64,000 nt of DNA from Algoriphagus yeomjeoni. GTDB taxonomy: Bacteria > Bacteroidota > Bacteroidia > Cytophagales > Cyclobacteriaceae. The stretch is taken from the NCBI RefSeq assembly GCF_003259505.1, contig NZ_QLLK01000002.1, positions 319,387-383,386 of the forward strand. The letters are read 5' to 3'. Below, in pieces: positions 7,713 to 16,703 of the stretch (the first letter of the stretch is position 1; every line of letters begins with the position of its first letter). The notes beneath the pieces were generated by a model. The model had not been told where the DNA came from. It ran no database searches and saw only the letters and a list, made by a program, of their open reading frames with translations. Position numbers and translations under genes: made by a program.

Positions 7713-10172
7713 ATGAAAGAAACGCGCCTAGCAGTTGGTTTGGATTATTTTCAAAAGAAAGGTTGGACGCTTTTTCCATTTCAGGAGCAAACTTGGAATG
7801 ATTACCTCGACGGGAAATCCGGGCTTCTCAATGCTCCTACAGGCTCAGGTAAAACTTTTGCCCTTTGGTTTCCTGTCATTTTAGAATACATAAAAAATAA
7901 TCCCGATTCCTGGCAGAGCCCCAAGAAAAATGGCATTCAGTTGATCTGGGTAACTCCCCTTCGTGCTTTGGCCCAGGATATCCAAAAAGCAATGCAGGAA
8001 GTCTGTGAGACCATCGGTCTTCCGTGGCAAGTAGTAGTTAGAAATGGTGACACGGACGCTAAAACCCGCGCCGCTATCAAGCGAAGACCACCTGAGTGTT
8101 TAATAACCACACCTGAGACTTTGCATGTGCTGATTTCCCAAAAAGATCACGCAGACCTTTTCCATACAGTGCAAGCCATTGTAGTAGACGAATGGCATGA
8201 GCTGGTTGGGAATAAGCGTGGCGTGCAGGTTCAGTTGGCACTTGAATACATTCAATCTATTTGCCCCAGCACTTTTCGCAGATGGGCAGTTTCTGCCACT
8301 ATCGGAAACTTGGAAGCTGCCGCGAAAACGCTTTTGGGAGAAAATTTACCAGTTCATATCGTCAAGGCAGATATCAAGAAACTAATAATTCTAAATACAG
8401 TGATCCCGGAGGAGGTAGAGAAATACCCCTGGCATGGTCACTTGGGAATTAGAATGCTGGACCAAGTCATTCCGATTATTGAAGCAGGCAAAACAGTTTT
8501 GCTTTTCACCAACACCCGATCACAAACGGAAATCTGGTATCAGAAGATACTTGAGGCAAGGCCAGATTGGGCAGGCTGGATTGCCATGCACCATGGTTCA
8601 TTAGATATGTCTGTTCGTGGTTGGGTGGAAAACGCGCTTCATGAAGGAAAGTTAAAACTGGTAGTCTGTACCTCCAGTCTGGACTTGGGAGTAGATTTTC
8701 GACCTGTGAACCGAGTTATCCAGGTTGGCAGTCCAAAAGGAGTATCCCGCTTCATGCAGCGAGCCGGGCGTGCTTCCCATCAGCCCGGATTACCTTCGGA
8801 GATATTTTTTGTACCCACTAATTCACTGGAATTAATCGAAGCTGCTGCCCTTCGAGATGCGATAGAAAAGGAAGAAATGGAGTCACAGTTCCCTCCTATC
8901 CTAGCCTATGACGTCTTGATTCAATTTCTGGTAACGCTCGCAGTCGGTGATGGATTTGATGAAAAGTCAATCTATGACGTGGTGAAAAAGTGTCATTCCT
9001 ATAAAACCTTATCTGTAGCGGAGATGTCTTGGGTGATGGACTTTATCACCAAAGGCGGTGCTTCATTGGCAAGTTATGAGGACTTTTTGAAGGTAATCCA
9101 AACTGAGGATGGACTTTATAAGGTCACAAATAAAAAGATAGCGATGAAGCACCGCTTGTCTATGGGGACAATCGTCTCAGAGGCTATGATTAAAGTAAAG
9201 TTCAAAAATGGAGCCTACCTCGGTACTGTGGAAGAATCCTTTATTTCAAAAATGAAAATTGGCGACCGATTTTTCTTTACAGGAAGAAGTCTTGAATTGC
9301 TAAGAGTAAATGGGTTGACAGCTACAGTAAAAGTTTCTGAAAAGAAGACGACTAATGTAGTAAGTTGGATGGGGGCAAGAATGTCACTTTCATCTAAACT
9401 GGCTGAAAAGATCCGGGAGATCTTCGAACTCTACAATCAGGGAATTTCAATCTCAGAAGAAATTGTCCAGGCATCGCCTATTTTGGAGCTGCAAAACCGT
9501 CTTTCTATTGTCCCAAACAAGGATACTTTTTTGCTAGAATCGCATGAGACTAATCAAGGGTTTCACATCTTCTTTTATCCATTCGAGGGTAGGGCAATTC
9601 ATGAATTAATGAGCGCATTGATCGCCTACAGAATCAGCGTCAGCTATCCTGTCACCTTCAGTATGGCTATGAATGATTATGGATTTGAACTGCTTTGCGA
9701 CAGCTATGTGAATATCGAGGAAATACTTGAGGAGGATCTTTTTTCTCTCAAAAACCTCCGGGAAGATATCCTTCGCTGTGTAAATGAGACGGAAATGACA
9801 CGAAGAAAATTTAGAGAGATTGCAAGTATTGCAGGGTTAGTCTTTCAGGGTTATCCGGGAAAGCCAACTACGTTCAAGCATATCCAAGCTAATTCAAGTT
9901 TACTTTTTCAGGTTTTTGAGCAATATGATCCTGAGAATCTATTGCTAAAACAAGCACACGGCGAGGCAATAGATCAGCAAATGGAAGAGGATAAAATGAT
10001 TCATGCGTTGCAAAAAATCAATCGTCAACGATTGGTAGTGAAGCACCCGGTGCAATTCACTCCTTTTTCCTTTCCAATAATGGTAGACCGACTAAGTAGA
10101 ACGTCCATCAGCTCTGAATCAATTGAAGACCGAATAGCGAAGATCCAGGCGCAGTTTCAGGTGACAGATTAA
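7713..10172 (+). CDS. Lhr-like ligase-associated DEXH-box helicase
   Basis: The 819-residue protein is a superfamily 2 helicase of the Lhr type. Visible motifs are Walker A APTGSGKT (about 40-47), TPLRALAQD, the Walker B box DEWHEL (about 160), SATIGN (about 194), motif IV LLFTNTRSQ, VCTSSLDLGVDF and motif VI QRAGRASHQPG. The C-terminal half is the Lhr-specific winged-helix and beta region. Length fits the subfamily usually found with an ATP-dependent DNA ligase, a metallophosphoesterase and an exonuclease in a DNA-damage operon. None of these partners is adjacent here. Its stop overlaps the convergent trkH end by 4 bases. Confidence 0.9.
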   Translation: MKETRLAVGLDYFQKKGWTLFPFQEQTWNDYLDGKSGLLNAPTGSGKTFALWFPVILEYIKNNPDSWQSPKKNGIQLIWVTPLRALAQDIQKAMQEVCETIGLPWQVVVRNGDTDAKTRAAIKRRPPECLITTPETLHVLISQKDHADLFHTVQAIVVDEWHELVGNKRGVQVQLALEYIQSICPSTFRRWAVSATIGNLEAAAKTLLGENLPVHIVKADIKKLIILNTVIPEEVEKYPWHGHLGIRMLDQVIPIIEAGKTVLLFTNTRSQTEIWYQKILEARPDWAGWIAMHHGSLDMSVRGWVENALHEGKLKLVVCTSSLDLGVDFRPVNRVIQVGSPKGVSRFMQRAGRASHQPGLPSEIFFVPTNSLELIEAAALRDAIEKEEMESQFPPILAYDVLIQFLVTLAVGDGFDEKSIYDVVKKCHSYKTLSVAEMSWVMDFITKGGASLASYEDFLKVIQTEDGLYKVTNKKIAMKHRLSMGTIVSEAMIKVKFKNGAYLGTVEESFISKMKIGDRFFFTGRSLELLRVNGLTATVKVSEKKTTNVVSWMGARMSLSSKLAEKIREIFELYNQGISISEEIVQASPILELQNRLSIVPNKDTFLLESHETNQGFHIFFYPFEGRAIHELMSALIAYRISVSYPVTFSMAMNDYGFELLCDSYVNIEEILEEDLFSLKNLREDILRCVNETEMTRRKFREIASIAGLVFQGYPGKPTTFKHIQANSSLLFQVFEQYDPENLLLKQAHGEAIDQQMEEDKMIHALQKINRQRLVVKHPVQFTPFSFPIMVDRLSRTSISSESIEDRIAKIQAQFQVTD

Positions 10173-11617
10173 TTAGCTCTCCAGAAGAATGGAGTGAATA
10201 AAATTAGGAGTGTAAATAGCTCCAATCGTCCTAGAAGCATAATTACAGAGAGGAAGATTTTTGCCGAAGGCGAGAAAAAAGCAAAATTATCAACCGGTCC
10301 TACTTTGCCGATTCCCGGACCGACATTGGCAAGAGAAGTGGCGACCGAACCTAGTGAAGTGGCCAAATCATACCCCATGAGAGAAAGAGCCAAGGCACCT
10401 AACACAAAAGTCAAAAGGTAAATCAACAAGAAATTCATGATATGCGTGATGATCCTACCCGTAACTCTATCCCCATTGATCATCAAAGGTACAATCGCTC
10501 TTGGGTGAACCAATCGCTTAAATTCAAGCCATGAATTCTTAATGAATGTCAGATGTCTTACAAACTTGATCCCACCGGCAGTAGAGCCTGCACAACCACC
10601 TAAAAACAACAACATAAAGCAGATGAAAGTCAGACCTTGACTGTACTGGGTATAATCATCTGTTACGTATCCGGTAGTTGTAACAATCGAAACAACTTGA
10701 AATAAAGATTTGCGGAAGGCCAATTCATGGCTTACACCACCATTTGCGAAAATCGGGTAATACAGGATAATTGCAAGGGCAAGAAGGGTAAACCCATAGG
10801 TTTTGAACTCATCACTTCGCAACACTCTTTTGAATTTCCCGATCAGACCAAAATAGATCACAGTAAAGTTTGTGCCCGCCAAAAACATGAAGAAGATAGC
10901 TACATACTGAATGAATGCTGAATCGTAATAAGCCATACTCGCATTCTTGGTAGAGAATCCTCCGGTCGCTAGCGTAGTAAGGGCATGATTGATCGCATCG
11001 AAAAAGGTCATTCCTCCCACCCAATAGAGTAAAGTTGCCAAGACAGTAAGCCCTACATAGACGTACCACAGACGCTTCGCTGTTTCAGAAATTCTCGGGT
11101 GAACTTTATCAGAAGTAGGTCCAGGAGATTCTGCTACAAAGAGCTCAATCCCGCCTATTCCTAAAAGTGGGAAAATAGCAACTGTCAAAACGATGATTCC
11201 CAAACCACCGATCCACTGTGTCATACTTCTCCAAAAAAGCAACCCCTTAGGCATAGCTTCAATATCTGTCAAAATAGAAGCTCCTGTGGTAGTGAGGCCA
11301 GACATGGTCTCGAAAAGCGCATCCGAAAATCCATTTATCTGGTTACTGAGCACATATGGAAGCATTCCAAATCCTGCCATAAAAACCCAGCTCAGGGCAA
11401 CTATGAGGTACCCTTCCCGCTTCCGAATATTCTGATCTTGCTTAGAAAATGAGAAAAAAAGCGTGGCTCCGATAACCATGGTGATCAGGGCAGAACTCAA
11501 GATAGGCCAAGGGTCTTCATCGAAATGAATTGAAAAAATAATTCCAGGAAGCATCAAAAGGGAAATTAGCACCAAGAGTGCTCCCATGATTTTCCCGATT
11601 TCTTTAAAATGGATCAT
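10169..11617 (-). CDS. trkH: TrkH-family potassium uptake channel subunit
   Basis: This 482-residue integral membrane protein belongs to the TrkH/KtrB superfamily of potassium transporters. It shows the four pore-loop repeats expected: LTTTGASIL, LTTLATGGFST, VTTTGYVTDDY and ATSLANVGPGIG, where Gly in each loop lines the selectivity filter. The conserved FRSMTQWIGGLGIIVL segment (here FWRSM) precedes a long set of transmembrane helices. It works with the cytosolic nucleotide-binding TrkA encoded 3 bases upstream on the same strand. Length is typical. Substrate preference, potassium alone or potassium/sodium, is not separable by eye. Confidence 0.95.
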   Translation of the reverse strand: MIHFKEIGKIMGALLVLISLLMLPGIIFSIHFDEDPWPILSSALITMVIGATLFFSFSKQDQNIRKREGYLIVALSWVFMAGFGMLPYVLSNQINGFSDALFETMSGLTTTGASILTDIEAMPKGLLFWRSMTQWIGGLGIIVLTVAIFPLLGIGGIELFVAESPGPTSDKVHPRISETAKRLWYVYVGLTVLATLLYWVGGMTFFDAINHALTTLATGGFSTKNASMAYYDSAFIQYVAIFFMFLAGTNFTVIYFGLIGKFKRVLRSDEFKTYGFTLLALAIILYYPIFANGGVSHELAFRKSLFQVVSIVTTTGYVTDDYTQYSQGLTFICFMLLFLGGCAGSTAGGIKFVRHLTFIKNSWLEFKRLVHPRAIVPLMINGDRVTGRIITHIMNFLLIYLLTFVLGALALSLMGYDLATSLGSVATSLANVGPGIGKVGPVDNFAFFSPSAKIFLSVIMLLGRLELFTLLILFTPFFWRAN

Positions 11618-11620
11618 CCC

Positions 11621-12967
11621 TTAATGAAACAGTTTTTCTAGTGCATTCTTGGCTTCTGGCAATGCCAATACAATAGCTTTATCGTTCAAATCCAGCTGAA
11701 AATCCCCATCTGGAATAAAGACTTCTTCTCCACGGATAACTCCAGCTACAATAGCCGAATCTGGAAAGTGCAATTCTCTAAGTGGATTTTTAATTAATCT
11801 GTTATTCTTACAAACGGAGTATTGGATAAACTCAGCGTCTACTCCATAAATACCAGAAACAGCCTCCACTGTACCCTTTTTCAAGAATCTTGAAATCTCA
11901 TTTGCTGCAACCAGTTTCTTGTTGATAAGCGAATCGACACCAATACTATGAGAAATATGGATATACTCCCGCGTATCAACGTGAGCAATTGTTTTGTACA
12001 CACCGTGATTTTTGGCAGTCAAACTCGCAATAATATTCGTCTCAGATGATTCGGTCAATGCTAGAAATGCATCCATTTGCTCCAAGCCCTCTTCGATTAG
12101 CAATTCTACATTTTTATAATCTCCGTTGATCACTAGCGAATTTTTAAGATTCTCAGCTAGCCACTTACAGCGTTCCTTGTCCTTATTGATTAGAGTTACT
12201 CTGAAATGATCTTCTAGCCTGAGCGCAGTAGTCAAGGCCATATCATCACCACCGATAATCATCACATTTTTGATGGTATACTTTTCTTGACCTAGCACTT
12301 CCATGATGGTCTGTGTATTTTTCTTATTCGAAATGAAAAATACGTGGTCATTGTTTCGAATGATCGTGCTGCCTCTAGGTATTAGTGTTTTTTGATCCCT
12401 CAGAATCGCTATTATTCGAATGTCATCAAAAATTGGATTGGATTTGGTATCCATAATCCGCTGGTTGACCAAAGGATTGCTTTGATCTAAGGTGATCCCA
12501 ACAATATTGAGTTTTCCGCCTTCAAAATCGAAAACTTCAGTGAAGCTGGAGTTTTCAATCATATTAAAAATGTGCTTGCTGCAAAGCATTGTAGGCGAAA
12601 TCAGATTGTCAATGCCTAAATTTTTGAAATAGGCCAAATTATCAGACTCCATATACGAGTGATTTCTCACTCTAGCCATCACACGTTTTGCTCCAAGTTG
12701 CTTTGCCAAAACAGCAGTAACAATATTGGTTTTCTCAGAGGTTGTAACCGCCAAAACCATGCTGGCTCTGTTCACATTAGCACGTTTGAGAATTTCAAAA
12801 GAGGTAGCATCTCCCTGAACTGTTAATACGTCGAGTTTGGAGGACACGTAGTCCAGGACTTCTCTGTCTGTATCGATCAGCGTGATGTCCTTATTATCAA
12901 AACTTAATTGCTCAGCGAGGTGGTAACCCATATCTCCAGCACCGGCAATCACTATATTCATCCCCAT
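11621..12967 (-). CDS. trkA: TrkA potassium channel regulatory subunit
   Basis: The 448-residue cytosolic protein has the two-fold TrkA architecture: RCK-N Rossmann domain (residues 1-120, GAGDMGYHLAEQL nucleotide loop, then TLIDTD), RCK-C (about 140-220), a second RCK-N (about 230-350, IGGDDMALTTALRL) and a second RCK-C to the end. It binds NAD(H) or ATP and gates TrkH. The second loop is less canonical than the first, which is common. It is first in a two-gene operon with trkH, separated by 3 bases. Confidence 0.95.
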   Translation of the reverse strand: MGMNIVIAGAGDMGYHLAEQLSFDNKDITLIDTDREVLDYVSSKLDVLTVQGDATSFEILKRANVNRASMVLAVTTSEKTNIVTAVLAKQLGAKRVMARVRNHSYMESDNLAYFKNLGIDNLISPTMLCSKHIFNMIENSSFTEVFDFEGGKLNIVGITLDQSNPLVNQRIMDTKSNPIFDDIRIIAILRDQKTLIPRGSTIIRNNDHVFFISNKKNTQTIMEVLGQEKYTIKNVMIIGGDDMALTTALRLEDHFRVTLINKDKERCKWLAENLKNSLVINGDYKNVELLIEEGLEQMDAFLALTESSETNIIASLTAKNHGVYKTIAHVDTREYIHISHSIGVDSLINKKLVAANEISRFLKKGTVEAVSGIYGVDAEFIQYSVCKNNRLIKNPLRELHFPDSAIVAGVIRGEEVFIPDGDFQLDLNDKAIVLALPEAKNALEKLFH

Positions 12968-13130
12968 AGAGGTAATTCAGGTGATTTTTGAATTGGCAAA
13001 AATAATAGCTTTCTAAATGGTAATCAGATATTAAGCAATTTCTTTTGGCCTTACGAGTCAAAGTAACAAACCTAAAATCTAAAAATTCACTTTTTGCGAG
13101 GTTTTTTCAACCTTCCTCTATTCTAAAACA

Positions 13131-14375
13131 TCAGTCCTCGAGCAGTTTACTACTTTCAGCTTCTGGCAATTCCTGGATATCTTTCAACTTCCGCTGAATC
13201 ACTCTTGTTCTTGCTCCCACCAGTTTGTCTAGTTCAGAATTTGCCTCTGAAAGCTTCTTCTGGGTCTTTTCGATCAGCTCACCGAATTTCCCAAACTCGG
13301 TTTTGATCGCTCCCAAAACTTGCCAAACCTCAGAACTTCTCTTCTGTATCGCCAAGGTTCTAAATCCCATTTGGAGACTATTTAAGATGGCAGAAAGTGT
13401 AGTTGGGCCCGTTACCAGCACTTTATAATCTTGCTGGATTTGCTGTGTGAGCCCAGGTTCCCGGAGGATTTCAGCATAAAGACTTTCTACAGGGAGAAAA
13501 AGTAGAGCGAAATCAGTAGTGTAAGGTGGATGAATATATTTGTTTTGAATATCCTGCGCTGCTTTTCTTACGGCTTTGAAAAGCTCATTTCGATTCATTT
13601 CTATTTCCGGCTTGGAGGCTATTTCATAGGCGTCAACCAGTCTTAAATAAGATTCTTGTGGGAATTTAGAATCTATTGGTAGGAGAACAGGATCATTTTG
13701 TCCTGGCATTTTCACAGCAAATTCTACACGCTCCCGATTCCCCTTGCCTACTTCAGCATTCAAAACATATTGCTCAGCAGAAAGTAAATTCTCCAAAATA
13801 GCCTGCAACTGATATTCCCCTAGAACGCCTCGACTCTTTACGTTCGTCAAAACACGCTTCAAATCCCCAACACCAGATGCCAAGCTTTGCATTTCGCCCA
13901 AGCCTTTTTGAACTGCCTGAAGCTGATTACTCACCATCTCAAAGGATTGTCCAAGACGGGTTTCAAGAGTCTTCTGTAGCTTTTCATCTACTGTTTCACG
14001 GATTTTCTCGAGCCGTAACTCAGTGTTTTTCATCAAATCCTCTTGACGTCTGTTCAACTCAGAGAACTTCTCTCGCTGAAGTGTATTGAATTCTTGGACA
14101 TTTTGGCGAAAAACCTCTCCAAAGGATTTCAAAGCCTCATTTTGATCCTTGGAATTAGCGCGAATACTGTTGAAAACCAGCTGAAACTGGTTCGTTAGAT
14201 TCTCACTTGCTTCACGTCTGGATTGTGCCAAAGCCACTTCGAGCTCTTTACTCATTCTAGCCAATTCAGCTTGCAAAAAAGTTTTTTCCTGCTCATTGTT
14301 CTTTCGCAGGAAAAATAGAACTATGAAGATCACTTGAAGAATGATCACTAAAACAATCAAATATTCAATCGGCAT
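13131..14375 (-). CDS. rmuC: DNA recombination protein RmuC
   Basis: The 414-residue protein has an N-terminal membrane helix (YLIVLVIILQVIFIVLFFL), a long coiled coil (about 25-160) and the RmuC domain (about 165-380) with VLTNVKSRGVLGEYQLQAIL, LLPIDSKFPQESY and FALLFLPVESLYAE. RmuC limits DNA inversions in E. coli and its domain is related to restriction endonuclease folds. A short coiled tail ends the protein. The start overlaps the end of the upstream alpha/beta hydrolase gene by 11 bases, so the two are probably co-transcribed. Confidence 0.93.
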   Translation of the reverse strand: MPIEYLIVLVIILQVIFIVLFFLRKNNEQEKTFLQAELARMSKELEVALAQSRREASENLTNQFQLVFNSIRANSKDQNEALKSFGEVFRQNVQEFNTLQREKFSELNRRQEDLMKNTELRLEKIRETVDEKLQKTLETRLGQSFEMVSNQLQAVQKGLGEMQSLASGVGDLKRVLTNVKSRGVLGEYQLQAILENLLSAEQYVLNAEVGKGNRERVEFAVKMPGQNDPVLLPIDSKFPQESYLRLVDAYEIASKPEIEMNRNELFKAVRKAAQDIQNKYIHPPYTTDFALLFLPVESLYAEILREPGLTQQIQQDYKVLVTGPTTLSAILNSLQMGFRTLAIQKRSSEVWQVLGAIKTEFGKFGELIEKTQKKLSEANSELDKLVGARTRVIQRKLKDIQELPEAESSKLLED

Positions 14376-15375
14376 ATGTCATTAGTTTGGGTTCCTGAAA
14401 GTAGTCCATTCGTACCTCCACCCCTAAAAACGAGAGATATTTAGCGACAGACTCCGTCGGTATTTCTTCCATAGGCACATGACCAGCATTATCAAAAACT
14501 ACCAATTTGGACCCTGGAATAGCTTTTTCTAACGCATATCCCTGAGACACAGGAATCCAGGAATCTTCCTTTCCCCACATAATCAAAGTTGGCATATTCA
14601 GCCTTTCAAAATCTATACGCGTCTCGCGAGGTGCTCCTAATCTATCCAACGTAGCTTTCCGATTGCCTGCACGAAGCATTAATTCATAATATCGGGTGAT
14701 TGCCTGATCAGTGATCTTATCGGGATCCGCATAGACCTGCTTCATATTCATCCCGAAAAGAAACTTAGGCGTGCATTTCAAAAGTATAGATGAAAAAACC
14801 GGATTCTTAGCCACTTTAATAATCCAGGGATCAGTTTTCTCAGGCGCTTGCTCATCCATCCTCAACTCAGGAATAGAAGGTGCGCCAGATGCGTCAATAA
14901 GGTTTAATGATAGAACTTTATCCGGCCGAGTTGATGCAATTTGCATCGCTACAGCTCCTCCCATGGAATTTCCGGCCAAATGAAACTTATCAAGGTTCAG
15001 CTTTTCGGATAATTCTAAAATCAAAAGTGAGTAATCCGTTAAACTATATCGCATCAACTCATCTGGACCAGTAAGTCCATGACCAGGAAAATCAACTGAA
15101 ATAGTAAGAAAGTAAGGACTCAATTCCTGCTGCCAAGCATCCCAAGTATGAAGTGAAGAAAAACTTCCATGAAGCAGAATTATCGGCTCTCCCTCTCCCA
15201 TGATCCGCACATGCACATTCATTCCATCGATGGATATAAAATGTGATTCGGGGGTAGCATATTTCTGCTCCAGTTCCTCTGCCGGAATATCACTTCTAAA
15301 AAGTAAAAACAAAAAGAAAACAAACGATAAAACAATTACCATCAATACTTTTAAAATTCGTTTGATCCAAACCAT
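14365..15375 (-). CDS. Membrane-anchored alpha/beta hydrolase
   Basis: An alpha/beta-fold hydrolase of about 336 residues. I chose the ATG at 15375 because the membrane anchor (WIKRILKVLMVIVLSFVFF) begins immediately after it; a start at 15429 would add 18 residues of little hydrophobic character. Catalytic features are the oxyanion region LLHGSFSSLHTW, the nucleophile elbow GNSMGG with Ser, an acidic residue near LIMWGKEDSWIP and the His in VFDNAGHVPMEE. Family members cleave esters, amides or haloalkanes; the substrate is unknown. It lies upstream of, and overlaps, rmuC. Confidence 0.85.
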   Translation of the reverse strand: MVWIKRILKVLMVIVLSFVFFLFLLFRSDIPAEELEQKYATPESHFISIDGMNVHVRIMGEGEPIILLHGSFSSLHTWDAWQQELSPYFLTISVDFPGHGLTGPDELMRYSLTDYSLLILELSEKLNLDKFHLAGNSMGGAVAMQIASTRPDKVLSLNLIDASGAPSIPELRMDEQAPEKTDPWIIKVAKNPVFSSILLKCTPKFLFGMNMKQVYADPDKITDQAITRYYELMLRAGNRKATLDRLGAPRETRIDFERLNMPTLIMWGKEDSWIPVSQGYALEKAIPGSKLVVFDNAGHVPMEEIPTESVAKYLSFLGVEVRMDYFQEPKLMTYAD

Positions 15376-15471
15376 AAAATCGGCTTTTTTGAGTTTGTGA
15401 TTAGTTGCTCCAGAAATAAAAAAGTACAAAAACCCTACCCTATTCTATAGCTTGATATTTAAATATAAACT

Positions 15472-16701
15472 TTGAGTTTTAAATCATTCATTAATAATCT
15501 TGGGCCAGGCCCAATTATCGCAGCGGCTTTCATCGGTCCTGGCACTGTGACCGTGTGTACCTTAGCCGGAGTGAATTTCGGATTCAGCTTACTTTGGGCC
15601 TTGGGTTTATCGATTATTTCCACCGTGATTTTACAAGAAATCTCCGGCAGAATAGGTCTAGTTACAGGTCAGGATCTTAGCCAATTGATTCGAAATCAGT
15701 CTGGAAAGCCACTTTTCAAGATTTTCTCAATGATTCTGGTGCTAACTGCAATTGGCCTCGGAAATGCAGCTTATGAATCGGGGAATATATCGGGAACAAA
15801 CTTAGGACTTCAGGTTTTCTGGGATGCTCCAACGCTAAATTTTGCAAGTTTTGAGATTCAGACTGGAAATTTAATCTTAGGTATTTTTGCTTTCAGTTTG
15901 CTTTGGCTGGGTAATTACAAAGCTTTGGAGCGGGTGCTTGTGGGCTTGGTTATCTTCATGTCTATTGCTTTTTCTGTAACAGCCATACTGACAAAGCCCG
16001 ATTGGACGGCTGTTTTTGGAGGTTTTGTTCCAAATTGGAATGATGCCAATCTACCTACTTTGGTTGCTTTGATCGGGACAACTGTAGTTCCTTATAATCT
16101 ATTTCTATACGCAAGCTTGGCTAAAAATCGCTGGTCAGGATCTGATGACATCTCTTGGATGCGAAGAGATATTGCTATCTCCATCATTCTTGGCGGACTC
16201 GTTTCCATGGCTATTTTGATGGTAGGAGCAGCAAATTCAAGTAGTGAAATCTCTAGCGCGATTGACGTGTCCAAAGGATTAGAAGGGCTTTTTGGGAACT
16301 TTGCGAAGTATCTCATGGGTTTCGGACTAATGGCAGCTGGCCTCACTTCCAGTATCACAGCACCGCTTGCAGCAGGACTGGTAATATGCGGAATAATGGG
16401 CTGGAGTCAGGAAATCCGCTCAAGATCCATGCGCATATCTATGGGGGTAATCGTGGGACTTGGGCTTCTCTTTGCCTCACTTGGAATCAAACCTGTGCAA
16501 TTAATCACCCTCGCCCAACTGGCAAATGGAGTTCTACTTCCTCTCATCAGTGGATGGATTATTTGGATTGCTTCGCAAAAAGAGGTTTTGGGAAATTTCC
16601 GAAATAAGCCTTCGCAAACAATCCTAGCAGTGTTAATCTGGCTTGTCACTTTAGCACTTGGATTGAAAAGTATTTTGGCGGTTTTGGGATATAATTATTG
16701 A
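15472..16701 (+). CDS. Nramp-family divalent metal transporter
   Basis: The 409-residue protein starts at TTG, because stop codons lie upstream in frame and the first internal Met would remove the family's helix 1. It has about 11 membrane helices. Helix 1 holds GPGPIIAAAFIGPGTVTVC, where Nramp proteins normally have a DPGN-like metal-binding turn: here the segment is GPGT, so the usual Asp and Asn ligands are absent. Helix 6 reads LIGTTVVPYNLFLYAS, lacking the canonical MPHN methionine and histidine. It is therefore an Nramp-related carrier whose metal site differs, perhaps with another substrate such as Mg or Al in related subgroups. Confidence 0.8.
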   Translation: MSFKSFINNLGPGPIIAAAFIGPGTVTVCTLAGVNFGFSLLWALGLSIISTVILQEISGRIGLVTGQDLSQLIRNQSGKPLFKIFSMILVLTAIGLGNAAYESGNISGTNLGLQVFWDAPTLNFASFEIQTGNLILGIFAFSLLWLGNYKALERVLVGLVIFMSIAFSVTAILTKPDWTAVFGGFVPNWNDANLPTLVALIGTTVVPYNLFLYASLAKNRWSGSDDISWMRRDIAISIILGGLVSMAILMVGAANSSSEISSAIDVSKGLEGLFGNFAKYLMGFGLMAAGLTSSITAPLAAGLVICGIMGWSQEIRSRSMRISMGVIVGLGLLFASLGIKPVQLITLAQLANGVLLPLISGWIIWIASQKEVLGNFRNKPSQTILAVLIWLVTLALGLKSILAVLGYNY

Positions 16702-16703
16702 TA

